Shown here one piece after another: positions 8,264 through 17,974 of a stretch of DNA of 64,000 bases. The notes beneath the pieces are model-generated. The model was given only the letters and a program-made list of their open reading frames with translations. It had not been told where the DNA came from and did no database searches. The translations under genes were made by a program, and so were the position numbers. The DNA lies in assembly GCF_002005165.1 (NCBI RefSeq), contig NZ_CP019699.1, positions 1,860,001 through 1,924,000 of the forward strand, given 5' to 3'. The DNA is from Novibacillus thermophilus. GTDB taxonomy: Bacteria; Bacillota; Bacilli; Thermoactinomycetales; Novibacillaceae. Every line of letters starts with the position of its first letter. The stretch's first letter is position 1.

Positions 8264-10606
8264 TTGGGGAAAAGCGCGCTGAGCACTTATATTCGCTACA
8301 TACTCGCGGTGGGCTTCCTGTTCATCTTGGTGTGTACGGGGAATCTTCCAGTGACTTACGGCCAGGATCGCGTGGAAATGTCTGTCGAGACAGGTTTTAA
8401 CGGTGAAGTGAAATACGGCAGTTGGGCTCCGATTCGTATTACCCTTACGAATAACGGATCAGCGATCCAGGGAAACGTGTATCTCGATGTGAACCGTAAC
8501 GCGAATGACGGCGATTGGACGGGGACAGTGGAGGCTCATGTTGACCTTCCGCAAGGGACGACGAAAACGTTGACGTTACTCGCTCCGAGTGAACGCGTGC
8601 AGGCGGGACAGAAACTCGTCTTCACAGCAGACGGGAGTAAAGTAACGGAAGCTAACGTTCGAGTCAACCAATTGGGACCATATGAGATGACGGTCGGTGT
8701 GTTGTCCACGTCTCCGGAAGCAGGTAAATTTTTGCACGGCTTAAAGATGGGTGGCGGAAACCGCGCGCCGCACATTTACGAGCTGCAGCCGGACGTTATT
8801 CCCGAAGTGGGGATTGGCCTCTCCAGTCTGGACGTGCTCGTCTTAAACAATTTCCCGGCTGAGACGCTCAATGTCAACCAGGTGGAAGCCGTTAAAAACT
8901 GGGTGGCAAGGGGCGGAACACTTATCCTCGGTGGCGGTCCGGGATACGAAAAGAGCGCCCAGGCCTTTCAAGAACTTTCTCCCGTTGACGTGTCCGGCAC
9001 AACGACGATCGACGCCGTTGATGTCTTTCAGAGACAGAAGGAATACGGGGCGGAACTGAAGTTCACGTCGCCACTCACGGTAAGTGAAGGGACGCTGCGG
9101 CCAGACGCGAAGGCATTGGTGGCGCAAGACGGCCTTCCCATTGTCGCCTCCAAGGCGTGGCGGGAAGGAGATGTGATCTACACCGCTTACAACTTGACCG
9201 CGCCGCCAATTGCCGATTGGAACGGCAACGCTGTGTGGTGGGAGAGCTTTCTGAGCGGAAGCCGCCAGTACGTCACTCAATTTGACCGCTTTCCGTGGAG
9301 TTTAAGGCAGTCTGTCGACTACAACCCTTCCTTGCAATTACCGAGTCCCGGTGGTATGGCCATCGCTTTTCTCATTTATGTGCTGCTCGTAGGCCCAGTG
9401 CTTTATCTGCTTCTGCGCCGTTTTGACAAACGCGGCTGGGCGTGGGGCGTGATCCCCCTCTGTGCAGTTCTCGTCGCTTTTGGCGTATATACGTACGGAG
9501 CTGAAAAACGCAGCGAAGCGGTCATGGTACACGATGTCCAAGTTGTGAAACTGTATCCGGACGACTTTGCTGAATTGAGAGGGGCCTCCGCCGTCTTTGT
9601 CCCTGAAGGGGGAACGTACACATTGCGGTTGCCGAATACGGTCTTTGCGTGGCCAGGACGTTCTGACGTTACGACGACCACTGCAGGCGACTGGAACGAT
9701 TCGCGTGTCCACATCACACCCGAAGGCACGGATGTTACGTTTGAAAAGGTGGAGTTTTGGTCGCTGCGCAAAGCCTACGTGGAAGGGTATGTGAACGGAG
9801 GTCAGATTGCCGCAAACTTGACGATGGAAGGAGAACGGGTCGTCGGAACGGTGACGAATGAAACGAAGTGGGATTTAAGAGACGCCCACGTGTTGGCCGG
9901 CGGTCAAATGAGCGCCATTGGCGGGTTAAAAAAGGGGGAGACGAAACAGATCGATGTGAAGTTAGACCCGGTCCCAGTGCGACATCCGGGACTTTTAAGC
10001 AGGCAGTTGCTCCCGACAGCAGGGGGGAAGGCAGACGAATTCCGGCGTGAGGTAATGCTGTTGCAATATTTGGAACACGAAGGCTATCATTTACAGCCGT
10101 TCCCGTCACAAGTACAGTTAATGGGATGGACGGAACAGCCCGTTTATGAAAGTACGGTTGCGGGTAGGACTTCGGACCAGTACTCCCTTTCACTCGTCAT
10201 CGCGCCGCTGGAAATACGACCGGATAAAGACGGGAAAGTGGTGTACCCCAAAGGGTCGATCATACCGGCCGTTGTCGCGACGTCCGGTGCTGTCGACATC
10301 ATGCCGGAAGGGTTTAACATTCTGCAAGGAACGGGTTCTGTCACATTCCGCTTTGATTTAAATGTTGAAGAAAACGTAACGTTAGACAAGCTGAACGTCG
10401 AACTGCAAGGCGCGGTAAGTAAGGTGGAGTGGTTTAACTGGAAGGCGGGAGAATGGGAAGAGACGAATGGACATTCTGACCAATCCTTGGACGAGTATGT
10501 GTCTGGAACAGGTGAGGTGTTAGTCAAGGTCAGCCGGGATCAAGCGGGAAGCGATCAGTTTTACCCGTTCCCCGTGTTAGAGGCGGAAGGGAAGGTCGTG
10601 CGATGA
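8264..10606 (+). CDS. Large secreted/membrane-anchored protein of an ABC-exporter operon
   Basis: From TTG 8264 (AGGAG eight bases before) the protein has 780 residues: a signal peptide or anchor (about 10-35), a beta-rich extracellular part (GSWAPIRITLTNNG; GVLSTSPEAGKF), a glutamine-amidotransferase-like stretch (LSSLDVLVLNNFPAE, WVARGGTLILGGGPGYE), two membrane helices (about 362-382 and 396-413), then a second extracellular region. Similar proteins occur beside ABC exporters in Bacillales and have no known function. The stop overlaps the ATG of the next gene (ATGA), so translation is coupled. An upstream open frame from 8123 lacks a ribosome site. Confidence 0.75.
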   Translation: MGKSALSTYIRYILAVGFLFILVCTGNLPVTYGQDRVEMSVETGFNGEVKYGSWAPIRITLTNNGSAIQGNVYLDVNRNANDGDWTGTVEAHVDLPQGTTKTLTLLAPSERVQAGQKLVFTADGSKVTEANVRVNQLGPYEMTVGVLSTSPEAGKFLHGLKMGGGNRAPHIYELQPDVIPEVGIGLSSLDVLVLNNFPAETLNVNQVEAVKNWVARGGTLILGGGPGYEKSAQAFQELSPVDVSGTTTIDAVDVFQRQKEYGAELKFTSPLTVSEGTLRPDAKALVAQDGLPIVASKAWREGDVIYTAYNLTAPPIADWNGNAVWWESFLSGSRQYVTQFDRFPWSLRQSVDYNPSLQLPSPGGMAIAFLIYVLLVGPVLYLLLRRFDKRGWAWGVIPLCAVLVAFGVYTYGAEKRSEAVMVHDVQVVKLYPDDFAELRGASAVFVPEGGTYTLRLPNTVFAWPGRSDVTTTTAGDWNDSRVHITPEGTDVTFEKVEFWSLRKAYVEGYVNGGQIAANLTMEGERVVGTVTNETKWDLRDAHVLAGGQMSAIGGLKKGETKQIDVKLDPVPVRHPGLLSRQLLPTAGGKADEFRREVMLLQYLEHEGYHLQPFPSQVQLMGWTEQPVYESTVAGRTSDQYSLSLVIAPLEIRPDKDGKVVYPKGSIIPAVVATSGAVDIMPEGFNILQGTGSVTFRFDLNVEENVTLDKLNVELQGAVSKVEWFNWKAGEWEETNGHSDQSLDEYVSGTGEVLVKVSRDQAGSDQFYPFPVLEAEGKVVR

Positions 10607-11559
10607 TTCAAACAGAAGGTTTAAGTAAGGTGTACGGCAACGTGCACGCTTTGAAAAATCTGGATCTGGAAGTTGCGAAAGGATCGGTGTTCGGGTTTAT
10701 CGGGCCGAACGGCGCCGGGAAATCGACGACGATGCTCATATTGTCGACGCTGTTGGAACCGTCAGCGGGGCGTGCTTTCGTCGGCGGATACGACGTTTTG
10801 CGCCATCCGCGCAAGGTGAGGAAGTTGATCGGCTACATGCCCGACTTCTTCGGGGTGTACGACCAGTTTAAAGCCGTGGAGTACCTTGACTTTTTCGCGG
10901 CGAGTTACGGCATCTCCAAGGCGGAGCGCCATGCACTCATTCCGCAGCTTTTGGAGCTTGTGAACTTAAGTGACAAAGGGGATGCCTACGTCGATTCCCT
11001 CTCCCGGGGCATGAAACAGCGTCTCGGGTTGGCACGCTGTTTAGTTCACGATCCGGAGTTGCTCATTTTGGATGAACCGGCCTCCGGTCTCGATCCGCGG
11101 GCACGAATTGAATTTCGTGAGATTTTGAAAGAACTGCGCGACATGGGGAAGACGATCATGATCAGTTCACACATTTTGCCTGAACTGGCTGACTTGTGCG
11201 ACGACATGGGTGTTATGGAAAATGGGGAGCTGGTGGCGTACGGCAACGTGAAGTCCATTGCGGCGCAACTCCAGACGGGGCGCGTCGTGGCGTTGCGCGT
11301 TAGCGAACGGCAGGAGGCGGCAGCTAACTTCCTGCGTGAGCATCCCCGCGTCACGCGGGTGGAAGAAGAAGGGGACGGTTTGATCCGCGTCGGGTTGGAA
11401 GGGGATGAACGCGAACAGGCGACGTTGTTGCGCCAGCTCGTGCAAGCAGATATTCCGGTTGCCCAGTTTCACCTTGCAGAGAAGAATCTGGAGGATGTGT
11501 TTATGGAGATTACGAAGGGAGAGTCGGACGGTAGTGTGGAACCATCCGGTGTTGAGTAA
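10603..11559 (+). CDS. ABC transporter ATP-binding protein
   Basis: This 318-residue ATPase has Walker A GPNGAGKST, signature LSRGMKQRLGLAR, Walker B LLILDEPASGLDP and the switch histidine in SSHILPEL. The C-terminal 90 residues are the extra domain usual for ABC-2 exporters of the CcmA/NodI type. The start overlaps the preceding stop by four bases, and the following permease gene begins inside its end. The substrate is unknown. Confidence 0.93.
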   Translation: MIQTEGLSKVYGNVHALKNLDLEVAKGSVFGFIGPNGAGKSTTMLILSTLLEPSAGRAFVGGYDVLRHPRKVRKLIGYMPDFFGVYDQFKAVEYLDFFAASYGISKAERHALIPQLLELVNLSDKGDAYVDSLSRGMKQRLGLARCLVHDPELLILDEPASGLDPRARIEFREILKELRDMGKTIMISSHILPELADLCDDMGVMENGELVAYGNVKSIAAQLQTGRVVALRVSERQEAAANFLREHPRVTRVEEEGDGLIRVGLEGDEREQATLLRQLVQADIPVAQFHLAEKNLEDVFMEITKGESDGSVEPSGVE

Positions 11560-12391
11560 AGAGTTTCGCTTGCGGATGCGCTCCGCGCGGACGCCGTGGG
11601 TGTTGTCTCTCTACTTGCTCGTCATGGGCGGCATCGTGTTGACGTACATCTCTTTGCAAACAGCAGGCGGCGGCTACTTTAACCCTGAAGGCAGCCGGAT
11701 CTTGTTTATGCTGTTGTCGGCGCTGCAACTCGTATTCATCGGGTTCGTCACGCCCGGTTTGACAGCGGGGCTCATCAGCGGTGAACGGGAACGGCAGACG
11801 TTGGCGGTGTTGTTGACGACGAATTTGTCAACTGCCTCCATTGTGATCAGTAAACTGGTGGCGGCGTTGAGTTTCATGACCTTGCTTATCGTCTCGACGA
11901 TGCCGTTATACGCCATCGTCCTTCTGTTCGGCGGCGTATCCCCGTTGCAATTCGTACAGATTTTCGGCTTCTACTTCGTGGCGATGTTTTTCATCGGCAG
12001 TGTCGGGGTGCTGTACTCGGTCCTCATCCAGCGTACCGGTGTCGCCACCGTCCTCGCTTATGCGACTGTGGCGGTCATTGTCGTCGGCACATTGATTGTC
12101 GGGATGTTCGCCGCCCAGTTTTACGCACTTGACCAGACAAGTCCCCAACCACAGATGCCGTTTTGGGTGACGGTATGGTTTTTACTCAACCCGATGGTTG
12201 ATTTTATGAGTATCTTTTTTGCCAATGAGTTGCCTTTTATCGATCAAACAGACGTGAATCCGTATCTGTTTTTCCTGTCCGTTTACGGTGTGTCGGGGGT
12301 GGTCCTGTTAGGGTTCTCCATATACCTGTTGCCGCCGGTACGCCGTAAACGCCGCGACCAAGGGGCTTGGTCTAAGATGGAGCGTGGTTGA
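11534..12391 (+). CDS. ABC-2 type transporter permease
   Basis: The 285-residue protein has about six hydrophobic helices and the ABC-2 pattern: N-terminal NHPVLSKEFRLRMRSARTPW, then LTAGLISGERERQTLAVLLTTNLS, and a closing helix before a basic tail. I chose GTG 11534, 26 bases inside the upstream ATPase gene, because homologous sequence begins there (WNHPVLSKEF); AAGGGAG lies about 12 bases before it. It should form the channel for the ATPase at 10603. Confidence 0.88.
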   Translation: MWNHPVLSKEFRLRMRSARTPWVLSLYLLVMGGIVLTYISLQTAGGGYFNPEGSRILFMLLSALQLVFIGFVTPGLTAGLISGERERQTLAVLLTTNLSTASIVISKLVAALSFMTLLIVSTMPLYAIVLLFGGVSPLQFVQIFGFYFVAMFFIGSVGVLYSVLIQRTGVATVLAYATVAVIVVGTLIVGMFAAQFYALDQTSPQPQMPFWVTVWFLLNPMVDFMSIFFANELPFIDQTDVNPYLFFLSVYGVSGVVLLGFSIYLLPPVRRKRRDQGAWSKMERG

Positions 12392-12392
12392 C

Positions 12393-12991
12393 ATGCCGAA
12401 GACGCGCGAAGCATCCGTTGCGGACGCATTGCAGGCGCTGCGCACAAAACTGTGGCTAAAACGTGTCGTTCGCTTTGCGATCCGGGGGATGATGGTCGGC
12501 ATCGGGGCGGCTCTCTTGGAGCTCGTCGCCGTACGGCAGTCCGCCATTGGGAGCGGCAGCCGGTCAGCCGCTGGTGTCTTCTTTTGGCGATGCTGCTCCT
12601 CCCTCTCGACATAGCGGCCCGGAGGTTGACAATTGCCTTGCCGTTTACGACACGCATCCGTAACCGAGTCACCAGAACGTTGCGTGTGCCGAAACGGACG
12701 GCGTATACAGTTACGCTCCCGCGATTAAACAGGCGGAAGGGGAACAGGTGGAGTAGACGGCCATTCCCGGAGAAAGGTCCATCGGCAGGAGGTCCATCGG
12801 GTGTCGCCGCTATCAGACGGGAGGGGGATACGGCGGACGAAAGGCCAATGCGTACGAGGGACGCCGCCGCTCAGCCCGGACAGACGACACCCACACCAGC
12901 AAAATCGCCGCGGCCGCCTGAGACGAAAGACGGCGGGACGGCAGAGCGGATGGAACGTCTGTTGGCGGCGAAAAACCGTCGGAAACGGTAG
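12393..12991 (+). pseudogene. Deletion scar: start of one membrane-protein gene joined to the end of another
   Basis: ATG 12393 begins MPKTREASVADALQALRTKL and a membrane helix (about residues 29-47), but the frame ends at 12614. In the next frame, from about 12525, an ending reads ERQPVSRW, then a helix with LLLPLDIAARRL, and finally ERLLAAKNRRKR before the stop at 12989-12991. That tail resembles the C-terminus of large membrane proteins (VWA/amidotransferase type) found in comparable operons. I infer that a deletion fused the 5' end of one gene to the 3' end of another at about 12525-12545, out of frame. The original gene names are uncertain. Confidence 0.55.
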
Positions 12992-13080
12992 GAACCAAAA
13001 GCCGCTCTATAGCAATCTATTGAGACACTCTGTCATTCTATCATCTTACGACAATTGCTTGCGCTTAATCGAATCTTGGC

Positions 13081-13108
13081 GCAACTTCCTTAAACCTGCG
13101 CATACAAT
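13081..13108 (+). promoter_or_regulatory. Sigma-E-like promoter upstream of prkA
   Basis: CATACAAT at 13101-13108 matches the sigma-E -10 consensus (CATACANT). GCAACTT at 13081-13087, 13 bases upstream, agrees with the -35 pattern (KMATATT) at five of seven positions. In B. subtilis prkA and yhbH belong to the sigma-E regulon, which supports the call. It lies about 125 bases before the prkA start. Confidence 0.6.
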
Positions 13109-13233
13109 GATAGTACCCCTCAGATCCATGATTCCCCGGTTCACCTCACTATCGAGTTGATCACCCTCTGTACTATGACCCGTCATCATCACGGCCTTAT
13201 GACCGGGGGACGATCCGGAAGGAGAGAGCGCAG

Positions 13234-15129
13234 GTGGATATCTTAAAACGCATTGATGAACACCGAAGAGAAGAAGAGCGGTTGGCGTGGGAAGGCACAT
13301 TTGCCGATTACTTAGACATCGTGCGCGAGCGTCCGCATGTGGCCCAAACAGCGCACTCCCGCATTTACAATATGATTAAAGACGCCGGAGTTGAAGAGAC
13401 GGAGGGGGGCAAGTCCTACTCCTTTTTTAGTCGCGAAATATTCGGATTGGAGCAAGCCATTGAACGGTTAGTGGAAGAATACTTTCACTCCGCGGCCAGG
13501 CGGCTCGACGTGCGCAAACGCATCTTGCTGCTCATGGGACCCGTCAGCGGTGGAAAGTCGACGATCGTCAATTTGCTGAAAGAAGGGTTGGAACGCTATT
13601 CCCGGACGGACGCCGGCGCTCTGTACGCCATCAAAGGGTGCCCGATGCAGGAGGAGCCGCTGCACCTCGTGCCTGTCGACTTGCGCCCGGAACTGGAAGA
13701 GGAACTCGGGGTGAAGATTGAAGGCAAATTGTGCCCGTCATGTCAGTTTAAGCTTAAACACGAATACGGCAACCGGGTGGAAGACGTGCCGGTTGAGCGG
13801 GTACTGCTCTCTGAAGACGAGAGGGTGGGGATCGGGACGTTCAGCCCGTCCGACCCTAAGTCGCAGGACATTGCGGACCTTACGGGGAGCATCGACTTTT
13901 CCACCATCGCCGAGTACGGTTCCGAATCGGACCCGCGGGCTTACCGCTTTGACGGTGAGTTGAACAAAGCAAACCGCGGTTTGATGGAATTTCAGGAAAT
14001 GTTGAAGTGCGACGAGAAGTTTCTCTGGAATTTACTCTCGTTGACTCAGGAAGGAAACTTCAAGGCAGGGCGTTTCGCCCTCATTTCCGCGGATCAGCTC
14101 ATCATCGCCCACACGAACGAAGCGGAGTACAAAGCGTTTATCAGCAACAAGAAAAACGAAGCCCTCCAGTCACGCATCATCGTCATGCCGATCCCGTACA
14201 ACCTGAAAGTGTCAGATGAAGAAAAGATTTACGACAAACTCATTAAAGAGAGCGACATGGCCCACATCCACATCGCGCCCCACGCGTTGAGGGCTGCCGC
14301 AACGTTCAGCATTTTGTCAAGACTGCGAGAGTCCAAAAAACAAGGCATGGACCTCGTGAAAAAAATGCGGCTGTACGACGGTGAGGCAGTGGAAGGGTTT
14401 AAAGACTCCGACGTGGAAGAACTGCAAAACGAATACCTCGATGAAGGCATGGACGGCATCGATCCCCGTTACGTCATAAACCGCATCTCCAGTGCGTTTG
14501 TCCGGCAAGACACGACGTGCATCAACGCCCTCGACATTTTGCGCGCCCTGAAAGACGGACTGGATCAACACCCGTCCATTACGAAGGAACAGCGCGAGCG
14601 CTACCTCAATTTTATCTCCGTGGCGCGCAAAGAATATGACGAAACAGCGAAAAAAGAAGTGCAGAAGGCGTTTGTCTACTCGTATGAAGAATCGGCGAAG
14701 ACGCTGTTGGACAACTATTTAGATAATGTGGAAGCATACTGCAATCGCCAGAAGATCCGGGATCCGATCACCGGCGAAGAGCTGGACCCGGACGAAAAAC
14801 TGATGCGGTCCATTGAGGAACAGATCGGGATCTCCGAAAACGCGAAAAAAGCCTTTCGCGAAGAAATACTGATCCGCATTTCGGCGTACGCTCGTAAAGG
14901 CAAACGGTTCGACTACAACAGTCATGAGCGGCTGAGGGAAGCGATTCAGAAAAAACTGTTCGCCGATTTGAAAGATGTCGTCAAAATCACCACGTCTACC
15001 AAAACGCCGGACGAAAACCAGTTGAAAAAAATCAACGAAGTGACGCGGCGGCTGATTGACGAGCACGGTTACTGCCCCGTCTGTGCCAACGAACTGCTGC
15101 GTTACGTAGGAAGTTTGCTAAACCGTTGA
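13234..15129 (+). CDS. prkA: PrkA serine protein kinase / AAA+ protein
   Basis: The 631-residue protein matches PrkA (YeaG in E. coli). It begins with the conserved [21 protein letters not shown], has a P-loop [11 protein letters not shown] near residue 105, then the AAA core with [24 protein letters not shown] and an [15 protein letters not shown] segment, and ends with the PrkA C-terminal domain. It is needed for sporulation in B. subtilis, where both kinase and protease activity have been proposed. The GTG at 13234 follows GGAAGGAGAG. It leads the prkA-yhbH-spoVR cluster. Confidence 0.96.
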   Translation: MDILKRIDEHRREEERLAWEGTFADYLDIVRERPHVAQTAHSRIYNMIKDAGVEETEGGKSYSFFSREIFGLEQAIERLVEEYFHSAARRLDVRKRILLLMGPVSGGKSTIVNLLKEGLERYSRTDAGALYAIKGCPMQEEPLHLVPVDLRPELEEELGVKIEGKLCPSCQFKLKHEYGNRVEDVPVERVLLSEDERVGIGTFSPSDPKSQDIADLTGSIDFSTIAEYGSESDPRAYRFDGELNKANRGLMEFQEMLKCDEKFLWNLLSLTQEGNFKAGRFALISADQLIIAHTNEAEYKAFISNKKNEALQSRIIVMPIPYNLKVSDEEKIYDKLIKESDMAHIHIAPHALRAAATFSILSRLRESKKQGMDLVKKMRLYDGEAVEGFKDSDVEELQNEYLDEGMDGIDPRYVINRISSAFVRQDTTCINALDILRALKDGLDQHPSITKEQRERYLNFISVARKEYDETAKKEVQKAFVYSYEESAKTLLDNYLDNVEAYCNRQKIRDPITGEELDPDEKLMRSIEEQIGISENAKKAFREEILIRISAYARKGKRFDYNSHERLREAIQKKLFADLKDVVKITTSTKTPDENQLKKINEVTRRLIDEHGYCPVCANELLRYVGSLLNR

Positions 15130-15145
15130 CGAGGAGGGATCGGCG

Positions 15146-16303
15146 ATGACGACGTCGAGTTTTATTTTATCGCGCGAAGACTGGTCCCTGCACCGCAAAG
15201 GCCACTTAGATCAACTGCGTCACAAGGAAAAAGTGCGGGAAGCGATCCGCGACAACTTGCCGGATCTCGTCAGTGAGGAAAGCATCGTCATGTCCAACGG
15301 GCGCGATGTGATCAAAATCCCGATCCGATCCATGGAAGAGTATAAATTCCGCTACAACTACGACAAGATGCAACATACGGGTCAAGGGGACGGCGACAGC
15401 CAGGTGGGCGATGTTATCGCCCGCGACGGGGACAGAGGTCAGGCTGGAGCCGGACAAGGGCAAGGCGCCGGCGACCAGCCGGGGACCGATTACTACGAAG
15501 CGGAAGTGTCAGTGGAAGAACTGGAAGAGATTTTGTTTGCAGAGCTGGAACTCCCCGACTTGAAGCCAAAAGCGGAAGAGAACATCGTCACCCACGATAT
15601 TCGCTTCAACGACGTGCGCAAAAAGGGGTTGTCGGCCAACATCGACAAGAAGCGGACGATCCTCGAGGCGATGCGCCGCAACGCGTTAAAGGGAAAACCC
15701 GGGCTGCACAGCATTTCTGTCGATGACTTGCGCTATAAAACGTGGGAAGACATAGAACTTCCCCACTCCAACGCCGTTGTCATCGCCATGATGGATACGA
15801 GCGGGTCGATGGGTGTGTTTGAGAAGTACATGGCCCGCAGCTTTTTCTTCTGGATGGTCCGCTTTTTGCGCACCCGCTACGAGAAAGTGGACATCGTGTT
15901 TATCGCCCACCATACCGAAGCGAAAGAAGTGTCGGAAGAGGCGTTCTTTTCCCGGGGGGAGAGTGGCGGAACGATTTGTTCGTCCGCTTACAAGAAAGCG
16001 TTAGAAGTGATTGACGACCGTTACCCGCCGAGCCGTTACAACATATATCCGTTCCACTTTTCCGACGGCGACAACTTGACGTCGGACAACGAGCGGTGTG
16101 TCCGCTACGTCAAGGAACTGATGGAGAAATGCAACATGTTCGGCTACGCCGAAGTGAATCAGTACCAGCGCCGTTCCAGTCTGATGTCGGTATTTCGCCG
16201 CATTGAAGACCCGTCCTTCATGCATTGCATTATTAAAGACAAGCGGGAAGTGTACAAAGCGCTGCAAACGTTTTTCGGCAAGAGGGAGCATCAAGCGAGT
16301 TAA
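15146..16303 (+). CDS. yhbH: Sporulation protein YhbH (UPF0229)
   Basis: This 385-residue protein matches YhbH/YeaH. It has the start [18 protein letters not shown], a glycine-rich linker ([19 protein letters not shown]), and a von Willebrand-like C-terminal domain with MMDTSGSMG, a MIDAS-type metal site. GAGGAGGG lies just before ATG 15146, 16 bases after the prkA stop. It works with PrkA and SpoVR; the molecular role is unknown. Family members are usually near 390 residues. Confidence 0.95.
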   Translation: MTTSSFILSREDWSLHRKGHLDQLRHKEKVREAIRDNLPDLVSEESIVMSNGRDVIKIPIRSMEEYKFRYNYDKMQHTGQGDGDSQVGDVIARDGDRGQAGAGQGQGAGDQPGTDYYEAEVSVEELEEILFAELELPDLKPKAEENIVTHDIRFNDVRKKGLSANIDKKRTILEAMRRNALKGKPGLHSISVDDLRYKTWEDIELPHSNAVVIAMMDTSGSMGVFEKYMARSFFFWMVRFLRTRYEKVDIVFIAHHTEAKEVSEEAFFSRGESGGTICSSAYKKALEVIDDRYPPSRYNIYPFHFSDGDNLTSDNERCVRYVKELMEKCNMFGYAEVNQYQRRSSLMSVFRRIEDPSFMHCIIKDKREVYKALQTFFGKREHQAS

Positions 16304-16334
16304 CGACTCTGGACACAGACAAGGAGGGATGGTG

Positions 16335-17774
16335 GTGACGGACGAGGAGCGCCAGCTGGAGCGCGCCATCGAGGAAATTATGGACATCGCCCGCGGGTTT
16401 GGGCTGGATTTTTACCCGATGCGGTTTGAAATATGTCCCGCTGACATCATATACACGTTCGGCGCTTACGGCATGCCGACGCGGTTTAGCCACTGGAGTT
16501 TTGGAAAAGCGTTTCATCGGATGAAACTGCAGTACGATTTCAATTTGAGCCGCATCTACGAACTGGTCATCAACTCGGACCCGTGTTACGCTTTTTTGCT
16601 GGAAGGGAACAGTCTGATCCAGAACAAGTTAATTGTGGCTCACGTGCTCGCCCACTGCGACTTTTTTAAAAACAACGTCCACTTCGCCAACACGAAACGA
16701 GACATGGTGGAGAGCATGGCGGCGAGTGCGGAACGTATCCGTGCTTACGAAATGCGCTACGGGAAAGACAAAGTGGAAGCGTTCCTCGATGCGGTGCTCT
16801 CCATCAACGAACACATCGACCCCAGTCTCGTGCGCGGGAAGCGACGGGGCCGTGACGAAGGCGACAGCTACGGAAATGGGGAAGATCAAATACAGGAACA
16901 ACTGAAAAAGGCGACACCGTACGACGACCTGTGGAAGTTGGACGGAAAAGAAGAAGACCCGAGCAAGGCACAACAACCGGCGAAAAGGCGGAAAGTCCCG
17001 CCGGAGCCGGAAAAAGACCTCCTCCTCTTCCTTGAGGAGCACAGCCCGGTTTTGGACGCGTGGCAGCGCGATATTTTGACCATTTTACGAGAGGAAATGC
17101 TGTACTTTTGGCCCCAGCTAGAGACGAAAGTGATGAACGAGGGGTGGGCCACTTACTGGCACGTGCGCATCTTGCGGGAGATGGACTTGACTGAGGAAGA
17201 AACGGTCGAGTTCGCCAAACTGCACGCCGGCGTCATCCAGCCGTCCAGCACCGGCATAAATCCGTACTACCTCGGGTTTAAAATGTTGGAAGACATCGAA
17301 CGGCGGTGGAACGAACCGACGGAGCAAGAGCGGAAAGAGTTCGGCCGAAAGCCGGGAAAAGGGCGGGAAAAGCTGTTCGAAGTGCGTGAAGTGGAGCGGG
17401 ATATGTCGTTCATTCGCAACTACTTGACGAAAGAGTTAGTGGAAGATTTGGACCTGTACCTGTTCCACAAGCAAGGAAACGACTGGGTGGTGGCGGACAA
17501 ACAGTGGGAAAACGTGCGGGATCAACTTGTCGCGGCGAGAGTGAACGGCGGATTCCCGTACATTACCGTCCAGGACGGCGACTATTTGCAAAACGGCGAA
17601 CTGTATTTGAAACATCACTATGAAGGATTGGAGCTGGACATCAAACACCTGGAAAAAACGCTTCCCTATGTTCATAAACTGTGGGGCCGGACCGTCCATT
17701 TGGAAACAGTGATCGAAGGTCGTCGCGTTCTGTTTAGCCAGGACGACAGAAAAACACACAGACGGTTGCTTTAA
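16335..17774 (+). CDS. spoVR: Stage V sporulation protein R
   Basis: SpoVR is needed for spore cortex formation in B. subtilis. The 479-residue protein shows the family sequence [36 protein letters not shown] in pieces, then [20 protein letters not shown] and [16 protein letters not shown]. The ribosome site AAGGAGG at 16321-16327 leaves seven bases to GTG 16335; ATG 16329 would be only one base away. It lies 31 bases after yhbH, completing the cluster conserved from Bacillus to Enterobacteria. Confidence 0.95.
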   Translation: MTDEERQLERAIEEIMDIARGFGLDFYPMRFEICPADIIYTFGAYGMPTRFSHWSFGKAFHRMKLQYDFNLSRIYELVINSDPCYAFLLEGNSLIQNKLIVAHVLAHCDFFKNNVHFANTKRDMVESMAASAERIRAYEMRYGKDKVEAFLDAVLSINEHIDPSLVRGKRRGRDEGDSYGNGEDQIQEQLKKATPYDDLWKLDGKEEDPSKAQQPAKRRKVPPEPEKDLLLFLEEHSPVLDAWQRDILTILREEMLYFWPQLETKVMNEGWATYWHVRILREMDLTEEETVEFAKLHAGVIQPSSTGINPYYLGFKMLEDIERRWNEPTEQERKEFGRKPGKGREKLFEVREVERDMSFIRNYLTKELVEDLDLYLFHKQGNDWVVADKQWENVRDQLVAARVNGGFPYITVQDGDYLQNGELYLKHHYEGLELDIKHLEKTLPYVHKLWGRTVHLETVIEGRRVLFSQDDRKTHRRLL

Positions 17775-17891
17775 CCGTTGTTGCCGCGTTCGCCAACGTT
17801 ATCACGCCCTGCAAATGTTATTCGTGCTTATGAACGTAGGGTACAGTTCAAAAGGTCGTAAACATAACATGAACTAAATGTTCAGATGGAT

Positions 17892-17926
17892 GGGGGAGAG
17901 CTTTTTTCTCCCCGCATTTTTGTTCC
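17892..17926 (+). terminator. Rho-independent terminator after spoVR
   Basis: GGGGAGA (17893-17899) pairs with TCTCCCC (17907-17913) around a seven-base loop, followed by GCATTTTTG. It lies between convergent spoVR and the FtsX-type permease gene and may serve both. Confidence 0.8.
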
Positions 17927-17974
17927 ATTTCCAGTGATGAATTGCAAAAGCTTGTCCGGAAGACATACAGTTGA

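Noticed and set aside
12801-13160. Plus-strand open frame of 119 codons
   Set aside because: It overlaps the scar tail in another frame, has no ribosome site and composition unlike a protein.
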